DNA of 64,000 nucleotides from Spirosoma profusum (GTDB lineage: Bacteria; Bacteroidota; Bacteroidia; Cytophagales; Spirosomataceae). Under the pieces are notes generated by a model. It had not been told where the DNA came from and did not search any database. It worked only from the letters and a program-made list of their open reading frames with translations. The stretch lies in NCBI RefSeq assembly GCF_014699005.1, contig NZ_JACWZY010000010.1, forward strand, positions 149,989 to 213,988. Reading direction: 5' to 3'. The position numbers were made by a program, and so were the translations under genes. Below, one piece after another: positions 8,028 to 17,090 of this stretch (its first letter is position 1; the number at the start of each line of letters is the position of its first letter).

Positions 8028-11000
8028 TTAACGTTCCTTGATGACTCGGACGGTTTGCTGCTGATTGAGCGTACTCACCTGCAACAGCAGTGATCCGGCA
8101 GGAACTCCTCCCAAAGACAATCGTTGTTGTTCTACGTACCCAGCTATCTCAACTGTCTTGGTACTCAGGAGTCGGCCTGTTACGTCTGTCAACTGGAACT
8201 GTAGCGGCTGACCTTCAGCCCCGCGTACTTCCACACCGACTTCAGAGCCCTGCACCGGATTACCTAACACCGTTACCTGTAAGGCCGATACGTTCTCGTT
8301 AACGCCTTCCCGTGCACCCTGGCCCGGCTCGACGCCATATACCCGCTGACTTCCTAAGTAGATTACCACCCGATTGTTCTCACCCATCGGATTGGTGCCA
8401 TTCTGATAGGAGTGGTCGTTGCTCTGGCTAAAGTTGCTCCAATCTGCCTTGGCAATCCGGTACTGAATGTTTCCAGTACTGCTCAAGGGATACAACTTAC
8501 CGATATTCACAAAACTCAGCTCCAGATACGTATCGGCGTTGGCCAGCGGTGGACTAGGTTTAACAAAACGGCCCTTGACATTCCCGTTGCCTAACACAGC
8601 ATAATCCACATAGAAGTTGAGCGTCTGATTACCTTCCAACGTAAAGTAATACCGTACTTTCACATCGCTATAATTGACCGCTACGTTGCCTTCGTTACGT
8701 ATTTGCAGAAACGTACCAATGCTGTTCGTCGTGACACTGTTCTTGTTCTCCGTAAACGACTTCAGGCTCTGAACGGTTGATACGCCCAACGGTTCAGTAC
8801 CCCAAACCAGGTTGCCATTTCGGTAAGCGGTGATACGTGTATTCGCCAGATAGCCACTGTTATTGGCAAAAGAGTAATCGTCGCTCTCGCTGAAATTGGT
8901 CCAGTCCTGCTTGGCGATACTAGTCTGAATCTGGCCGGAGTTCTGTCCTGTTCCCAGATTACCGGCCGTCGCCAGGAAGCTATACTCGACGTAACCCAAA
9001 GCACCCTGACGAGGCTGTGGCAACTCGACATACTTCATCTTCACCTTATCGGTACCCAGTTGAGCGTAGTAAACCGATAAGTTGGTCATAGGCGAAAACT
9101 GCTCCGCTGTAAACCAATAACGCACGGTTATCTCGCTGTACGAAATGGGCGTTGATCCGTCATTCTGAAGCTGGAGGTTGGGTTTTACGGTGCTGTTCTG
9201 CAGCTGGTTATAATCAGCGTTCTGATGCAGTACTTTCAGGCCAGCGGTCACCGTCTGAATAGCCATTGTTACCGAAGCAGCCGGACTGGTGCAGGTACCC
9301 AACTTGCAGGTGGCCGATAACGTATAGCTACCCGGTTGCGTGAAGGTATAAATGCTTCCATTTGCCTGACCATTACCGCCCTGCGTCTGCCAGTTGATCG
9401 TACCCGAACAGCCAATTGCCGTTACCGATATTGGTTGATTCACAGTCGTCTGAGCACTGGCCTGTAGGGTTGGTGCCGTTAAATTATTGCTGCTACTGAC
9501 TACCCGACTAGCTATAGCGGTGCAACCGTTAACCCCTGTCAACGTAACGGAATACGTAGTCGCTGACGTAGCACTGATGATTTGAGTAGTAGCCCCTGTA
9601 CTCCAACGATATGTTCCACTACCCACCGCCGATAAGCTTACCGCCGAAGTGGAACAACTCAACGTAGCAGTAGCAGGATTTATGCTCACCGTAGGATCGG
9701 TTTTGTTCTGACTCACGGTAACAGTAGCCACCGCCTGACAGCCATTAGGAGCTTTCAAGGCCACCGTATAATCTCCGGTCAGGCTCACCGAAATAGATCG
9801 GGTAGTAGCGCCCGTACTCCAGAGCACCGTTCCCGTACCGACCACCGACAGACTCACCGACGGGCTGGCACAGGTAAGCGTTGCCGAATTAGGCGTAATG
9901 CTCACGACTGGCGCATTTTTATCCTGACCCACAACTATAGATGTCATAGACGAACAGCCATTGGATGAGGTCAGTGTCACCGAATACGTAGCGGCTGTGG
10001 TTACCGAGATGACCGACGACGTAGCGCCGGTGCTCCACTTATACGTACCAGTGCCCACCACACTCAGGCTCACCGATGACGTAGCACAGGTTAACGTAGT
10101 ACCGGCCGGAGCGCTGATACTTACAGAAGGTGCGCCCCCGCCCTGAATAACTGTCTGGCTAGCCGTAGCTGTGCAACCGTTAGCTGCCGTCAACGTAACA
10201 GAATACGGTCCTGCCGAAGTCACCGAGATAGCCGACGTAGTGGCGCCGGTACTCCACAGATACGTTCCTGTACCCACCGCACTCAAGCTTACGGATGGGA
10301 TGGAGCAGGTCAACGTAGCAGAGTTAGGTGTAATACTCACTGTAGGGACGTCTGCATTCTGTCCAATACTAACGTTGGCTATACTCGTACAACCGTTCTC
10401 CGCCGTTAGCGTCACAGAATACGTATTGGCAATACTAACCGAAATAGACTGAGTAGTAGCGCCCGTACTCCACTTATACGCACCACTACCAACTGCCAAC
10501 AAACTTGCTGTTGGGCTTGCACAAGTCAACGTAGTTGAGCTAGACGTAATGCTTATGGAAGGAACTGATAGGTTCTGCTCGATGGTGATACTATCCGTTG
10601 CTACACATCCGCTGGCTCCCGTTAGGGTTACGGAATACGTAGCAGCTACGCTCACCGAAATGCTCGGCGTACTATCACCCGTACTCCACAGATACGTACC
10701 ATTTCCCACTGCCGACAAGCTTGCTGTTGGGCTGGCGCAGGTCAACGTAGCAGAGCTGGGGACAATGCTCAGGGAAGGGGTTGATACGTTCTGTTCAACC
10801 GTAGAGCTGGCCGTGGCCGTACAACCATTAGCGCCCGTCAGTATGACGGAATACGTTCCGGCAGTGTCCACAGAAATGACAGACGTACTATCGCCCGTAC
10901 TCCACAGATACGATCCCTCTCCTACCGCACTCAAACTTACGGTCGGACTAGCGCAGGTTAACGTAGCACCGGTCGGCGGGTTGATGCTCACTGTGGGCGC

Positions 11001-11771
11001 AGCAATATCCTGTCCGATGGTGGTACTGGTAACTGCCGTACACCCGTTGTAGCCTGTGAGCGTGAGGGAATAAGTGCCTGCCTGAGAGACGGTGACTCTT
11101 CCTACACCGATTACTATTCCACCTGGACCATCTAAACGTAGCGTATCCACACTAATCCCCGTTAGCGTTACCAACGTTTGGGCGCAGGTGAGTATACCGT
11201 TGTTGGTGGCTATCAAATCAGTCGAAGGGGCGGCATAGTCCTCCGTTATGGTTGCTACATCGGTAACCGATTGTCCGCTCGACACGCTCAACGTAACGGT
11301 ATAGTCGCCTACCTTAGTCACTACAGCCGTCTTACTAGGACCACTGCTGATGATGCCGTCGGGGCCTTTAAATATATATGTACCAGTCGTTGTCTGGCTG
11401 CTGAAAGCCGTTAACGTAACAGAATTGGTCGAACAGTTCAGCGCTCCACTATACGTCAAACCTACTGACAATGAAGTGTCAATAATCGCGTTACACAATG
11501 AACCATTACAATCATCGGCTGCGATACGTACTCCGGGTGAACCCGACGATCGTTTTTTTGCAGCAAAGAGAGCGCTATAATACCCAGGGCGGGTAAGTCG
11601 CTGCAGACTGTCAACTATTTGCTTGATTCGCTGAACCGGTGTTACGGCTCTGGTTGTCGTTGCCCGATGGCTGGAAACTAAGCCTGGAGGACTCAGTTGT
11701 GCCAGGGCAGACAACGTAAACAAGCAAACGATAAACAGTCCGAGCAAAGCAGTATGAAAAAAATATCTCAT
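8028..11771 (-). CDS. Giant T9SS-exported protein with Ig-like repeats and two CBM3 modules
   Basis: About 1247 residues. The start is ATG 11771 (MRYFFHTALLG), since a longer frame to 11828 would overlap the upstream gene; a Sec signal ends near ALAQ. About eight tandem Ig/PKD-like repeats of some 72 residues follow, each with TLTC, YLWSTGATT, TYSVTLT and NGC, so each carries a Cys pair. Next come two CBM3-type cellulose-binding modules, each ending in WG/YG-x-EP with DWSNF/DWTNF blocks. The last 80 residues are a type A T9SS sorting domain (GNPV, TDVTGRLL, GSLLLQV, VRVIKE). It is probably a surface-anchored or released adhesin binding beta-glucan; partners are not known. Confidence 0.88.
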   Translation of the reverse strand: MRYFFHTALLGLFIVCLFTLSALAQLSPPGLVSSHRATTTRAVTPVQRIKQIVDSLQRLTRPGYYSALFAAKKRSSGSPGVRIAADDCNGSLCNAIIDTSLSVGLTYSGALNCSTNSVTLTAFSSQTTTGTYIFKGPDGIISSGPSKTAVVTKVGDYTVTLSVSSGQSVTDVATITEDYAAPSTDLIATNNGILTCAQTLVTLTGISVDTLRLDGPGGIVIGVGRVTVSQAGTYSLTLTGYNGCTAVTSTTIGQDIAAPTVSINPPTGATLTCASPTVSLSAVGEGSYLWSTGDSTSVISVDTAGTYSVILTGANGCTATASSTVEQNVSTPSLSIVPSSATLTCASPTASLSAVGNGTYLWSTGDSTPSISVSVAATYSVTLTGASGCVATDSITIEQNLSVPSISITSSSTTLTCASPTASLLAVGSGAYKWSTGATTQSISVSIANTYSVTLTAENGCTSIANVSIGQNADVPTVSITPNSATLTCSIPSVSLSAVGTGTYLWSTGATTSAISVTSAGPYSVTLTAANGCTATASQTVIQGGGAPSVSISAPAGTTLTCATSSVSLSVVGTGTYKWSTGATSSVISVTTAATYSVTLTSSNGCSSMTSIVVGQDKNAPVVSITPNSATLTCASPSVSLSVVGTGTVLWSTGATTRSISVSLTGDYTVALKAPNGCQAVATVTVSQNKTDPTVSINPATATLSCSTSAVSLSAVGSGTYRWSTGATTQIISATSATTYSVTLTGVNGCTAIASRVVSSSNNLTAPTLQASAQTTVNQPISVTAIGCSGTINWQTQGGNGQANGSIYTFTQPGSYTLSATCKLGTCTSPAASVTMAIQTVTAGLKVLHQNADYNQLQNSTVKPNLQLQNDGSTPISYSEITVRYWFTAEQFSPMTNLSVYYAQLGTDKVKMKYVELPQPRQGALGYVEYSFLATAGNLGTGQNSGQIQTSIAKQDWTNFSESDDYSFANNSGYLANTRITAYRNGNLVWGTEPLGVSTVQSLKSFTENKNSVTTNSIGTFLQIRNEGNVAVNYSDVKVRYYFTLEGNQTLNFYVDYAVLGNGNVKGRFVKPSPPLANADTYLELSFVNIGKLYPLSSTGNIQYRIAKADWSNFSQSNDHSYQNGTNPMGENNRVVIYLGSQRVYGVEPGQGAREGVNENVSALQVTVLGNPVQGSEVGVEVRGAEGQPLQFQLTDVTGRLLSTKTVEIAGYVEQQRLSLGGVPAGSLLLQVSTLNQQQTVRVIKER

Positions 11772-11805
11772 GGCCTTGTCGGTTAGCAGATGAATAAGGC
11801 CAGGC

Positions 11806-12366
11806 TTATTGTTCGTACGTGAAAGCAACCTTACCGATGTTTTTAAGCTGGCTCCATTCGATAGGGCGCCTTGGGGTTAGCGTACGGTCTACTATCGCAA
11901 CCTCACCGTAATTGATTGTAAATGTTTCAGCAATTCCCGGGCAACCATTTTCACAGACCTCAGCCGCACTTGTAGAGTAGCCGCTTATAAAGGCCGTGCC
12001 TATATAAAGATCATAGAGCACATCTCCAGCAGCATTCTTATAGCTGAATCTAATCCGTGAAAAATGAGCTCCACTCATGATTGCGTACTGAAAAGCATTA
12101 CTGGCCTTATCCGCAGATTTAGTCACTGTTAGCGGTTGAAACGCTACTCTACCGCCCCCACTGCCACCCGTTCCGGATCCGATGGTTGATTGATTTAGTA
12201 TTGAATTCTGTAGGCTGGTGATCTTAAAAGTGCCTGCCGTTGTAGCAGTACTACCTGTAGCAGGTGTAATTTCCATATAGATCCCCGCACCCTGGCCCTG
12301 GGCGAATGATGCGCTGGCAACGAAGAAGAGCAATAAAGCGAGAAAGGATGTAAACGTGGTTTTCAT
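11806..12366 (-). CDS. Hcp-like tube-family protein with Sec signal peptide
   Basis: 186 residues. A clear Sec signal (residues 1-22, ending SASFAQ) precedes a domain matching the Hcp/EvpC family: YMEITPATG at the start, GRVAFQPLTVTKSADKAS in the middle, AIMSGAHFSRIRFSY, then ETFTINYGEVAIV. Hcp forms the hexameric ring tube of type VI secretion and is normally cytoplasmic without a signal. No T6SS gene (sheath, VgrG, baseplate) is visible nearby. The gene lies 34 bp upstream of the T9SS giant gene and is cotranscribed with it. I infer an extracellular or periplasmic Hcp-fold protein tied to that surface protein. Confidence 0.75.
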   Translation of the reverse strand: MKTTFTSFLALLLFFVASASFAQGQGAGIYMEITPATGSTATTAGTFKITSLQNSILNQSTIGSGTGGSGGGRVAFQPLTVTKSADKASNAFQYAIMSGAHFSRIRFSYKNAAGDVLYDLYIGTAFISGYSTSAAEVCENGCPGIAETFTINYGEVAIVDRTLTPRRPIEWSQLKNIGKVAFTYEQ

Positions 12367-12608
12367 GAGTTTTGTGATTGTTTAAAGAGTTGGTTTTGAA
12401 AAAAATTATGGGTAAAAGTTGTGGAGCAAAATTGACGGATAAAGGCTATTAGCAGTGAGCTCAAATGTCTCTAATGTGGCTACGCATGTCGCATCTTTAA
12501 AGAAACAGTTGGAAATGAACATTTCATCAATAGATAATCATGACCTGTGAAAGTTTGTAGTAGGGTCGTTGATTGACACTGTAAAATTGGTCTTTACGAC
12601 CGCTTCGG

Positions 12609-12651
12609 AACTAACACGATTGAACCATTTCTACCTCATTTGAACCATTTT
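12609..12651. promoter_or_regulatory. Putative operator: two TTGAACCATTT repeats 20 bp apart (copy 1)
   Basis: The motif TTGAACCATTT starts at 12620 and again at 12640, preceded by AACTAACACGA. The 43-bp block is 42/43 identical to 16968-17010. Both copies have the same orientation and lie 200-250 bp upstream of minus-strand genes for secreted proteins. Direct repeats about two helical turns apart suit an AraC-type regulator such as the hybrid protein encoded at 17091. Confidence 0.65.
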
Positions 12652-12734
12652 AGTGTAGTTGATCCGGATTGCAAGTCAAAATCCGGTTTTTCTGGTTAGT
12701 GAAGTTTCACTTTAATTAGAATTACGGGCAGCTA

Positions 12735-12828
12735 TTTTTTGTCATCCTGACGCAGGAAGCATCCTAAGGCTTCCTGAATAAAGTGCCAGGAAACAGTAAG
12801 ATCCTTCCTTCGTCAGGAAGACAAAAAA
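12735..12828. repeat. Palindromic repeat, GTCATCCTGA family
   Basis: Left arm TTTTTTGTCATCCTGACG and right arm CGTCAGGAAGACAAAAAA pair around a longer interrupted stem with AGGAAGCATCCTAAGG and its near-complement. The arms resemble those at 34109 and 52336 but have diverged. It lies just downstream of the 1300-residue protein gene. Confidence 0.8.
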
Positions 12829-12864
12829 TCTGATAAGCATCACGTAGGTTGGGGCCGACCAAAC

Positions 12865-15800
12865 CTAATTCCCCCCCAACCGCAATCGACTGGCCGGATC
12901 AAAGATTAGTCGGCCCGTCGGGGCGTAAATGATCCGCATAGCCTGTCCTTGATAACCGTTGGTCAACGTAACAGGGTGATTAATCGTCACGACATCCGTG
13001 AGGAGTGGTACCCGTCCACACGACCACGTACTGGCATCGCTCCAACTACCGGCCTTAATACTATACATAGTTGCACAGCCACCCGGATTCACCACACTCA
13101 ACGGAAGAAGGGTCGAAACAGAACCACCTGCCGCGTCGGTGGCGGTCACGGTCACGCTGTAGAACGAAATAGTCGTGGCCGATACAGTACCCATAATTGT
13201 GGCCGGAGCCACAAAACTCAGACCCGCCGGTAAGCCCAGCACCGATAGGCTCAGGCTGTTGGGTGTTTCAGCGTCGGTGAAGGTGTTGGTCGGAATCGTA
13301 TAGCTGAACGCCTGCCCCACCGTAGCTGACTGAGGAGGAATGGTGTTCTCCACCCGTGGGTTTCCGTTAGCACAATTCGCTAGCCAGTTATAGCTGAACG
13401 TTGCCTCACCCGGAGTTCCCTGCTGACTGGCCCTGAACACAATCACCGGATTATCCGTAAACACGTTCAACTGATAAGGCTCATTGATGGTGATCGTGGT
13501 GGCCTCATTGACCACTGAGAGACTGAGGGGCTGTCCATTGGTCGCTTCAAAGCTGACCCTGAAGTTGATCCGCCGTTCAAAGTAACTGATGTGATTACAG
13601 TCGAGCATGGTTACGCCCGTGATAGCGAAACTGCGGGGTTGCACAGTTATCGTAAATGTTGTCGAAACGGACAGCCCACCGGGATCGGTAGCCACCACCG
13701 TTACAGTGAAGGGCGAACCTACCGTGGCGGAAGGTGTACCGGTAATGGTGTTAGGCGAAACGAAACTTAAACCAGCGGGTAAACCCAGCACTGATAAGGT
13801 GAGACTGTTTGGCGTTTCGGCGTCGGTGAACGTAGTGGCTGGAATCGTGTAGCTAAACGCATCGGCCAACGTAGCAGATTCGGGCGGAATAGCATTAGCC
13901 AGCGTAGGAGCGCAATTCTGATACGTAATGGTGGCACTAGCGGTGGACGAACAGCCATTGGCGCCTGTCAGCGTCACCGAATACGTAGCGGCCGACGTAG
14001 CACTGATGGAGGACGTAGTAGCCCCCGTACTCCACCGATACGTACCACTGCCAACCGCCGACAAGCTTACTGAGGACGTTGTACAGGTCAACGTAGCACT
14101 GGCCGGGGAAATCGTTAGCGAAGGTGGAGTCTGATCCTGACTAACGCTGGCACTGGTAGTAGACGAACAGCCATTGGCTCCGGTGAGCGTAACCGAATAC
14201 GTAGCAGCTACACTGACGGAAATGACAGGCGTTGTGTCTCCTGTACTCCACCGATACGTACCATTGCCCACCGCACTCAAACTTGCGCCTGGAGTAGCGC
14301 AGGTTAACGTAGCGCTCGATGGTGAAATACTAAGTAAGGGTGATGTGGTATCTTGAGATAAGGTGGTGGTAGACGAAGCGGAACAGCCGTTTGCCGCCGT
14401 TAACGTAACGGAATATGTATCAGCGGTGGAGACGCTAATAGTTGGTGTGGTAGCGCCGGTGCTCCAGCGATAATTCCCTGTACCAATCGCTGAAAGACTT
14501 ACCACTGGAGTCGCGCAGGTCAACGTAGCGCTGGCCGGGGAAATCGTTAGCGAAGGTGGAGTCTGATCCTGACTAACGCTGGCACTGGTAGTAGACGAAC
14601 AGCCATTGGCTCCGGTGAGCGTAACCGAATACGTATCAGCTACACTGACGGAAATGACAGGCGTAGTAGCTCCAGTGCTCCACCGATACGTACCACTGCC
14701 CACCGCGCTTAGGTTTACCACGGGCGTCGTGCAGGTTAACGTAGCACTGCTGGGTGAAATACTTACCAGTGGCGAACTAATATTTTGCCCCACGGCCACG
14801 GTAGTGCTGCTGGTACAGCCTACACCTGACGTAGTGACAGTCACCGAGTAGGTGCCCATCGCATTAACTACAGCAGTGCCGGACGTAGCATTCTGGCTCA
14901 TAATACCCGCTGTTGTGGAGCCGGGGCCACTGAACACGTAGCTGGTTCCCCCGCTCGCCGTCAACGTAACGCTGGTCTGAGCACAGGTGAGCGTGCCACT
15001 GCTGACGAGACTGGCCGTGGGCAGAGCATTAACCGTTAGACTAAAAGCACTGGAGGTCAGACTGCTGACCGAATTGGATACCACAACCCGATACGTCCCC
15101 TCATCGCTGGCTTGTACATTGGTCAGGCTGAGGGTGGGCGACTGCTGGGCTACTCCTAGTGATACGTTATTCTTGTACCACTGGTAAGCCCGTGCATTAC
15201 CCGACACTCCCACCGAGGTGGAAACCGGCGTGCCGATACAGACCGCCGACGAACTGGCGGGCGGTTGCGTAATCATCAACGGAACACAACCGTCCTGAAC
15301 TTCATTCTGGGAATTACAGCCCGTTGCGTTGTTTCGAATGGTAGCTGAGCCCGGACGATCAGTCAGGAATTGGCAGATAGGCTCAATGGCACAGACGCTC
15401 AGTTGCGGATTGCCGTCAATGGTAAGGGACCCACCTATACTGGTCAGGCTACTCAATCCACTAAGGCTGGTCAGAACAGAATTACTTTGAATACGTAACG
15501 TATTAGAAATACGGGGAATATTATTGAGTCCATTCAGATTAGGCAGTTGGCCATTACCTGTAATAATAAGATCAGTAATCGCACTCCTCACGTTGATTAG
15601 GGAGAAGAGGCTGGTCAGCATAGAGTTGTTTGCAATATTTAATTCTTCACCAACATGGGTAAGCTGATTAAGTCCGGTCATATTGGGCAGTTGGTTATTA
15701 CCTGTGATGATCAGATCAGCTCCTACACTGGTCAGGCTATTCAACCCACCAAGACTGGTCAGGGCAGAGTTGCTCTCGATGCGTAAAGCAATAGGCGTAC

Positions 15801-16767
15801 GGGTAATTCCACTGAGTCCATTCAGATTAGGTAGTTGGTTGTTACCTGTGATTTTCAGGTTAGTACCTATACTGGTCAGGCTGTTTAAACTACTGACACT
15901 GGTCAGCGCACCGTTGCTATTAATATTTAACTCCCCACCAATACGGCTAAGCTGGCCAAGCCCGTTCAGATTAGGCAGTTGGGGATTATCTCCGATGTTC
16001 AGATTGTTACTTATACTGGTCAGGCTACTCAACCCACTGACGCTGGTCAGAACAGAATTATTCTGGATACGTGAATCCCTGCCAATACGGGTAAGCTGGC
16101 TGAGTCCGGTCAGATTGGGCAGTTGGGGATTACCTGAGAGGTTCAGATCATTGCCTATACTGGTTAGGCTGCTCAGCCCACTAATGCTCGTCAGAACATT
16201 GTTATTCTGAATGCGTAAATCACCGCCCGTACGGATGAGCTGACTGAGTCCGTTCAGATTAGGCAGTTGGTCATCATCTATGATTTGAAAATGATTACCC
16301 GTACTGGTCAGGCTACTCAATCCACTGACGCTGGTCAGAACAGGATTATTCTCAATACGTAAATCTCCGCCGGTACTGATAAACTTACTAAGCCCGTTCA
16401 GATTGGGTAATTGGTTATTATATCTGATGTACAGTTCATTACCCGTACCAGTCAGATTGCTCAACCCACTAATGCTCGTCAATACAGGATTATCCTCAAT
16501 GCGTAAACCACCTCCTACATAAGTAAGCTGACTGAGCGCCGACAGATTGGTAATATCTGTCCCCGATATGATTAAGTTACCGGCTAGGGTTGTGCATCCT
16601 GATGCAGGGAAATCATTCACCTGTTGCTGGGTACTTAACGTGAAATTTATGCACTGAGCCGTAGCCACTGAGGACTGGAGAAGGAGCGAGATCCAGAGCA
16701 GAAGTTGGGTAAGTGCTAAGGAAAAATGAATGGGCCGAAGGCCGATTAATAGAAGTTGTGTTTTCAT
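12865..16767 (-). CDS. Giant secreted protein: receptor-L/LRR-like, Ig-like, He_PIG repeats
   Basis: 1300 residues with a Sec signal (ends SSVATAQ, about 38). Residues 50-480 are about 17 short repeats (LTSISGLSSLTSIGNDLNI, QLPNLNGLSQL) like receptor-L/ECM33 leucine-rich repeats. An Ig-like domain (YQWYKNN, EGTYRVVVSN) follows near 495-580, then five 72-residue TLTC/WSTGATT repeats shared with the protein at 8028. Two putative-Ig (He_PIG) modules with FTDAETPNSL and LPAGLSF come next, and the end is a GSWSDASTWSCGRVP module common on Bacteroidota surface proteins. No classic T9SS sorting domain is visible, so export beyond the outer membrane is uncertain. It is likely a surface adhesin. Confidence 0.85.
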   Translation of the reverse strand: MKTQLLLIGLRPIHFSLALTQLLLWISLLLQSSVATAQCINFTLSTQQQVNDFPASGCTTLAGNLIISGTDITNLSALSQLTYVGGGLRIEDNPVLTSISGLSNLTGTGNELYIRYNNQLPNLNGLSKFISTGGDLRIENNPVLTSVSGLSSLTSTGNHFQIIDDDQLPNLNGLSQLIRTGGDLRIQNNNVLTSISGLSSLTSIGNDLNLSGNPQLPNLTGLSQLTRIGRDSRIQNNSVLTSVSGLSSLTSISNNLNIGDNPQLPNLNGLGQLSRIGGELNINSNGALTSVSSLNSLTSIGTNLKITGNNQLPNLNGLSGITRTPIALRIESNSALTSLGGLNSLTSVGADLIITGNNQLPNMTGLNQLTHVGEELNIANNSMLTSLFSLINVRSAITDLIITGNGQLPNLNGLNNIPRISNTLRIQSNSVLTSLSGLSSLTSIGGSLTIDGNPQLSVCAIEPICQFLTDRPGSATIRNNATGCNSQNEVQDGCVPLMITQPPASSSAVCIGTPVSTSVGVSGNARAYQWYKNNVSLGVAQQSPTLSLTNVQASDEGTYRVVVSNSVSSLTSSAFSLTVNALPTASLVSSGTLTCAQTSVTLTASGGTSYVFSGPGSTTAGIMSQNATSGTAVVNAMGTYSVTVTTSGVGCTSSTTVAVGQNISSPLVSISPSSATLTCTTPVVNLSAVGSGTYRWSTGATTPVISVSVADTYSVTLTGANGCSSTTSASVSQDQTPPSLTISPASATLTCATPVVSLSAIGTGNYRWSTGATTPTISVSTADTYSVTLTAANGCSASSTTTLSQDTTSPLLSISPSSATLTCATPGASLSAVGNGTYRWSTGDTTPVISVSVAATYSVTLTGANGCSSTTSASVSQDQTPPSLTISPASATLTCTTSSVSLSAVGSGTYRWSTGATTSSISATSAATYSVTLTGANGCSSTASATITYQNCAPTLANAIPPESATLADAFSYTIPATTFTDAETPNSLTLSVLGLPAGLSFVSPNTITGTPSATVGSPFTVTVVATDPGGLSVSTTFTITVQPRSFAITGVTMLDCNHISYFERRINFRVSFEATNGQPLSLSVVNEATTITINEPYQLNVFTDNPVIVFRASQQGTPGEATFSYNWLANCANGNPRVENTIPPQSATVGQAFSYTIPTNTFTDAETPNSLSLSVLGLPAGLSFVAPATIMGTVSATTISFYSVTVTATDAAGGSVSTLLPLSVVNPGGCATMYSIKAGSWSDASTWSCGRVPLLTDVVTINHPVTLTNGYQGQAMRIIYAPTGRLIFDPASRLRLGGN
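14099..14203. repeat. Exact 105-bp direct repeat, copy 1
   Basis: Identical to 14531-14635, 432 bp away, and after one mismatch identity continues for about 28 more bases. Both copies lie inside tandem Ig-like repeats of the 1300-residue protein gene, two repeat units apart. Neighbouring units are much more diverged, so recent duplication or gene conversion is likely. Confidence 0.9.
14531..14635. repeat. Exact 105-bp direct repeat, copy 2
   Basis: The partner of 14099-14203. Recombination between the copies would delete or add two Ig-like units in frame (432 bp, 144 codons), a simple route to length variation. Confidence 0.9.
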
Positions 16768-17090
16768 AGCTGAATAGTTGAGAGGAGTCTTGAATACATC
16801 TTGGGTAAACAGTCAAGGCAGGAGGTCCGGCCCTCTTGGGAAACGCGATAGGTAGGCGCATACAGACTTAGGTTTGGGCTGGTGGCGAAACAGGTAGTTT
16901 GTTTTCGAGTGTACTGATTTACTGATGCCATTGCGCGCCGTAAAATTCCGATCTAAATCCCTCCAGAAACTAACACGATTGAACCATTTCTAGCTCATTT
17001 GAACCATTTTGACTCTATTTACCCTAGAAACCCCCTTGGATAACAGGAAATAGGGTTGTAGTTTCGGGTCTGTGTTGCCATAAAAAAACC
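16768..17090. other. 323-bp divergent intergenic region with operator copy
   Basis: The control region between the minus-strand surface-protein gene and the plus-strand hybrid two-component gene. It contains the second 43-bp TTGAACCATTT box, about 80 bp before the regulator and 201 bp before the surface gene. No TAnnTTTG box was seen on either strand. Confidence 0.6.
16968..17010. promoter_or_regulatory. Putative operator: two TTGAACCATTT repeats (copy 2)
   Basis: 42/43 identical to 12609-12651; the single difference is TAGCTCA versus TACCTCA in the spacer. It lies between the hybrid regulator gene and the secreted repeat protein gene, so autoregulation plus target control is the simplest model. 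Confidence 0.65.

Larger units (their letters stand above)
12367..12864. other. 498-bp intergenic region with regulatory box and palindrome
   Basis: It separates two minus-strand genes. It holds the 43-bp TTGAACCATTT box (12609-12651) that recurs at 16968 and a GTCATCCTGA-family palindrome (12735-12828). I found no convincing -7 box and no coding sequence. Confidence 0.6.

Noticed and set aside
9961..11052. Series of plus-strand ORFs with repeated sequence
   Set aside because: They are antisense shadows of the tandem Ig-like repeats; their repetition follows from the coding strand.
13607..16210. Plus-strand ORFs opposite the 1300-residue protein
   Set aside because: Shadows created by the repetitive sense gene; no start context or family resemblance.
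8500..16500. Regular repeats considered as CRISPR
   Set aside because: The repeat period is about 216 bp or 48-75 bp coding units with gradual divergence and protein-level conservation, without short fixed repeats and unique spacers, and no cas genes.
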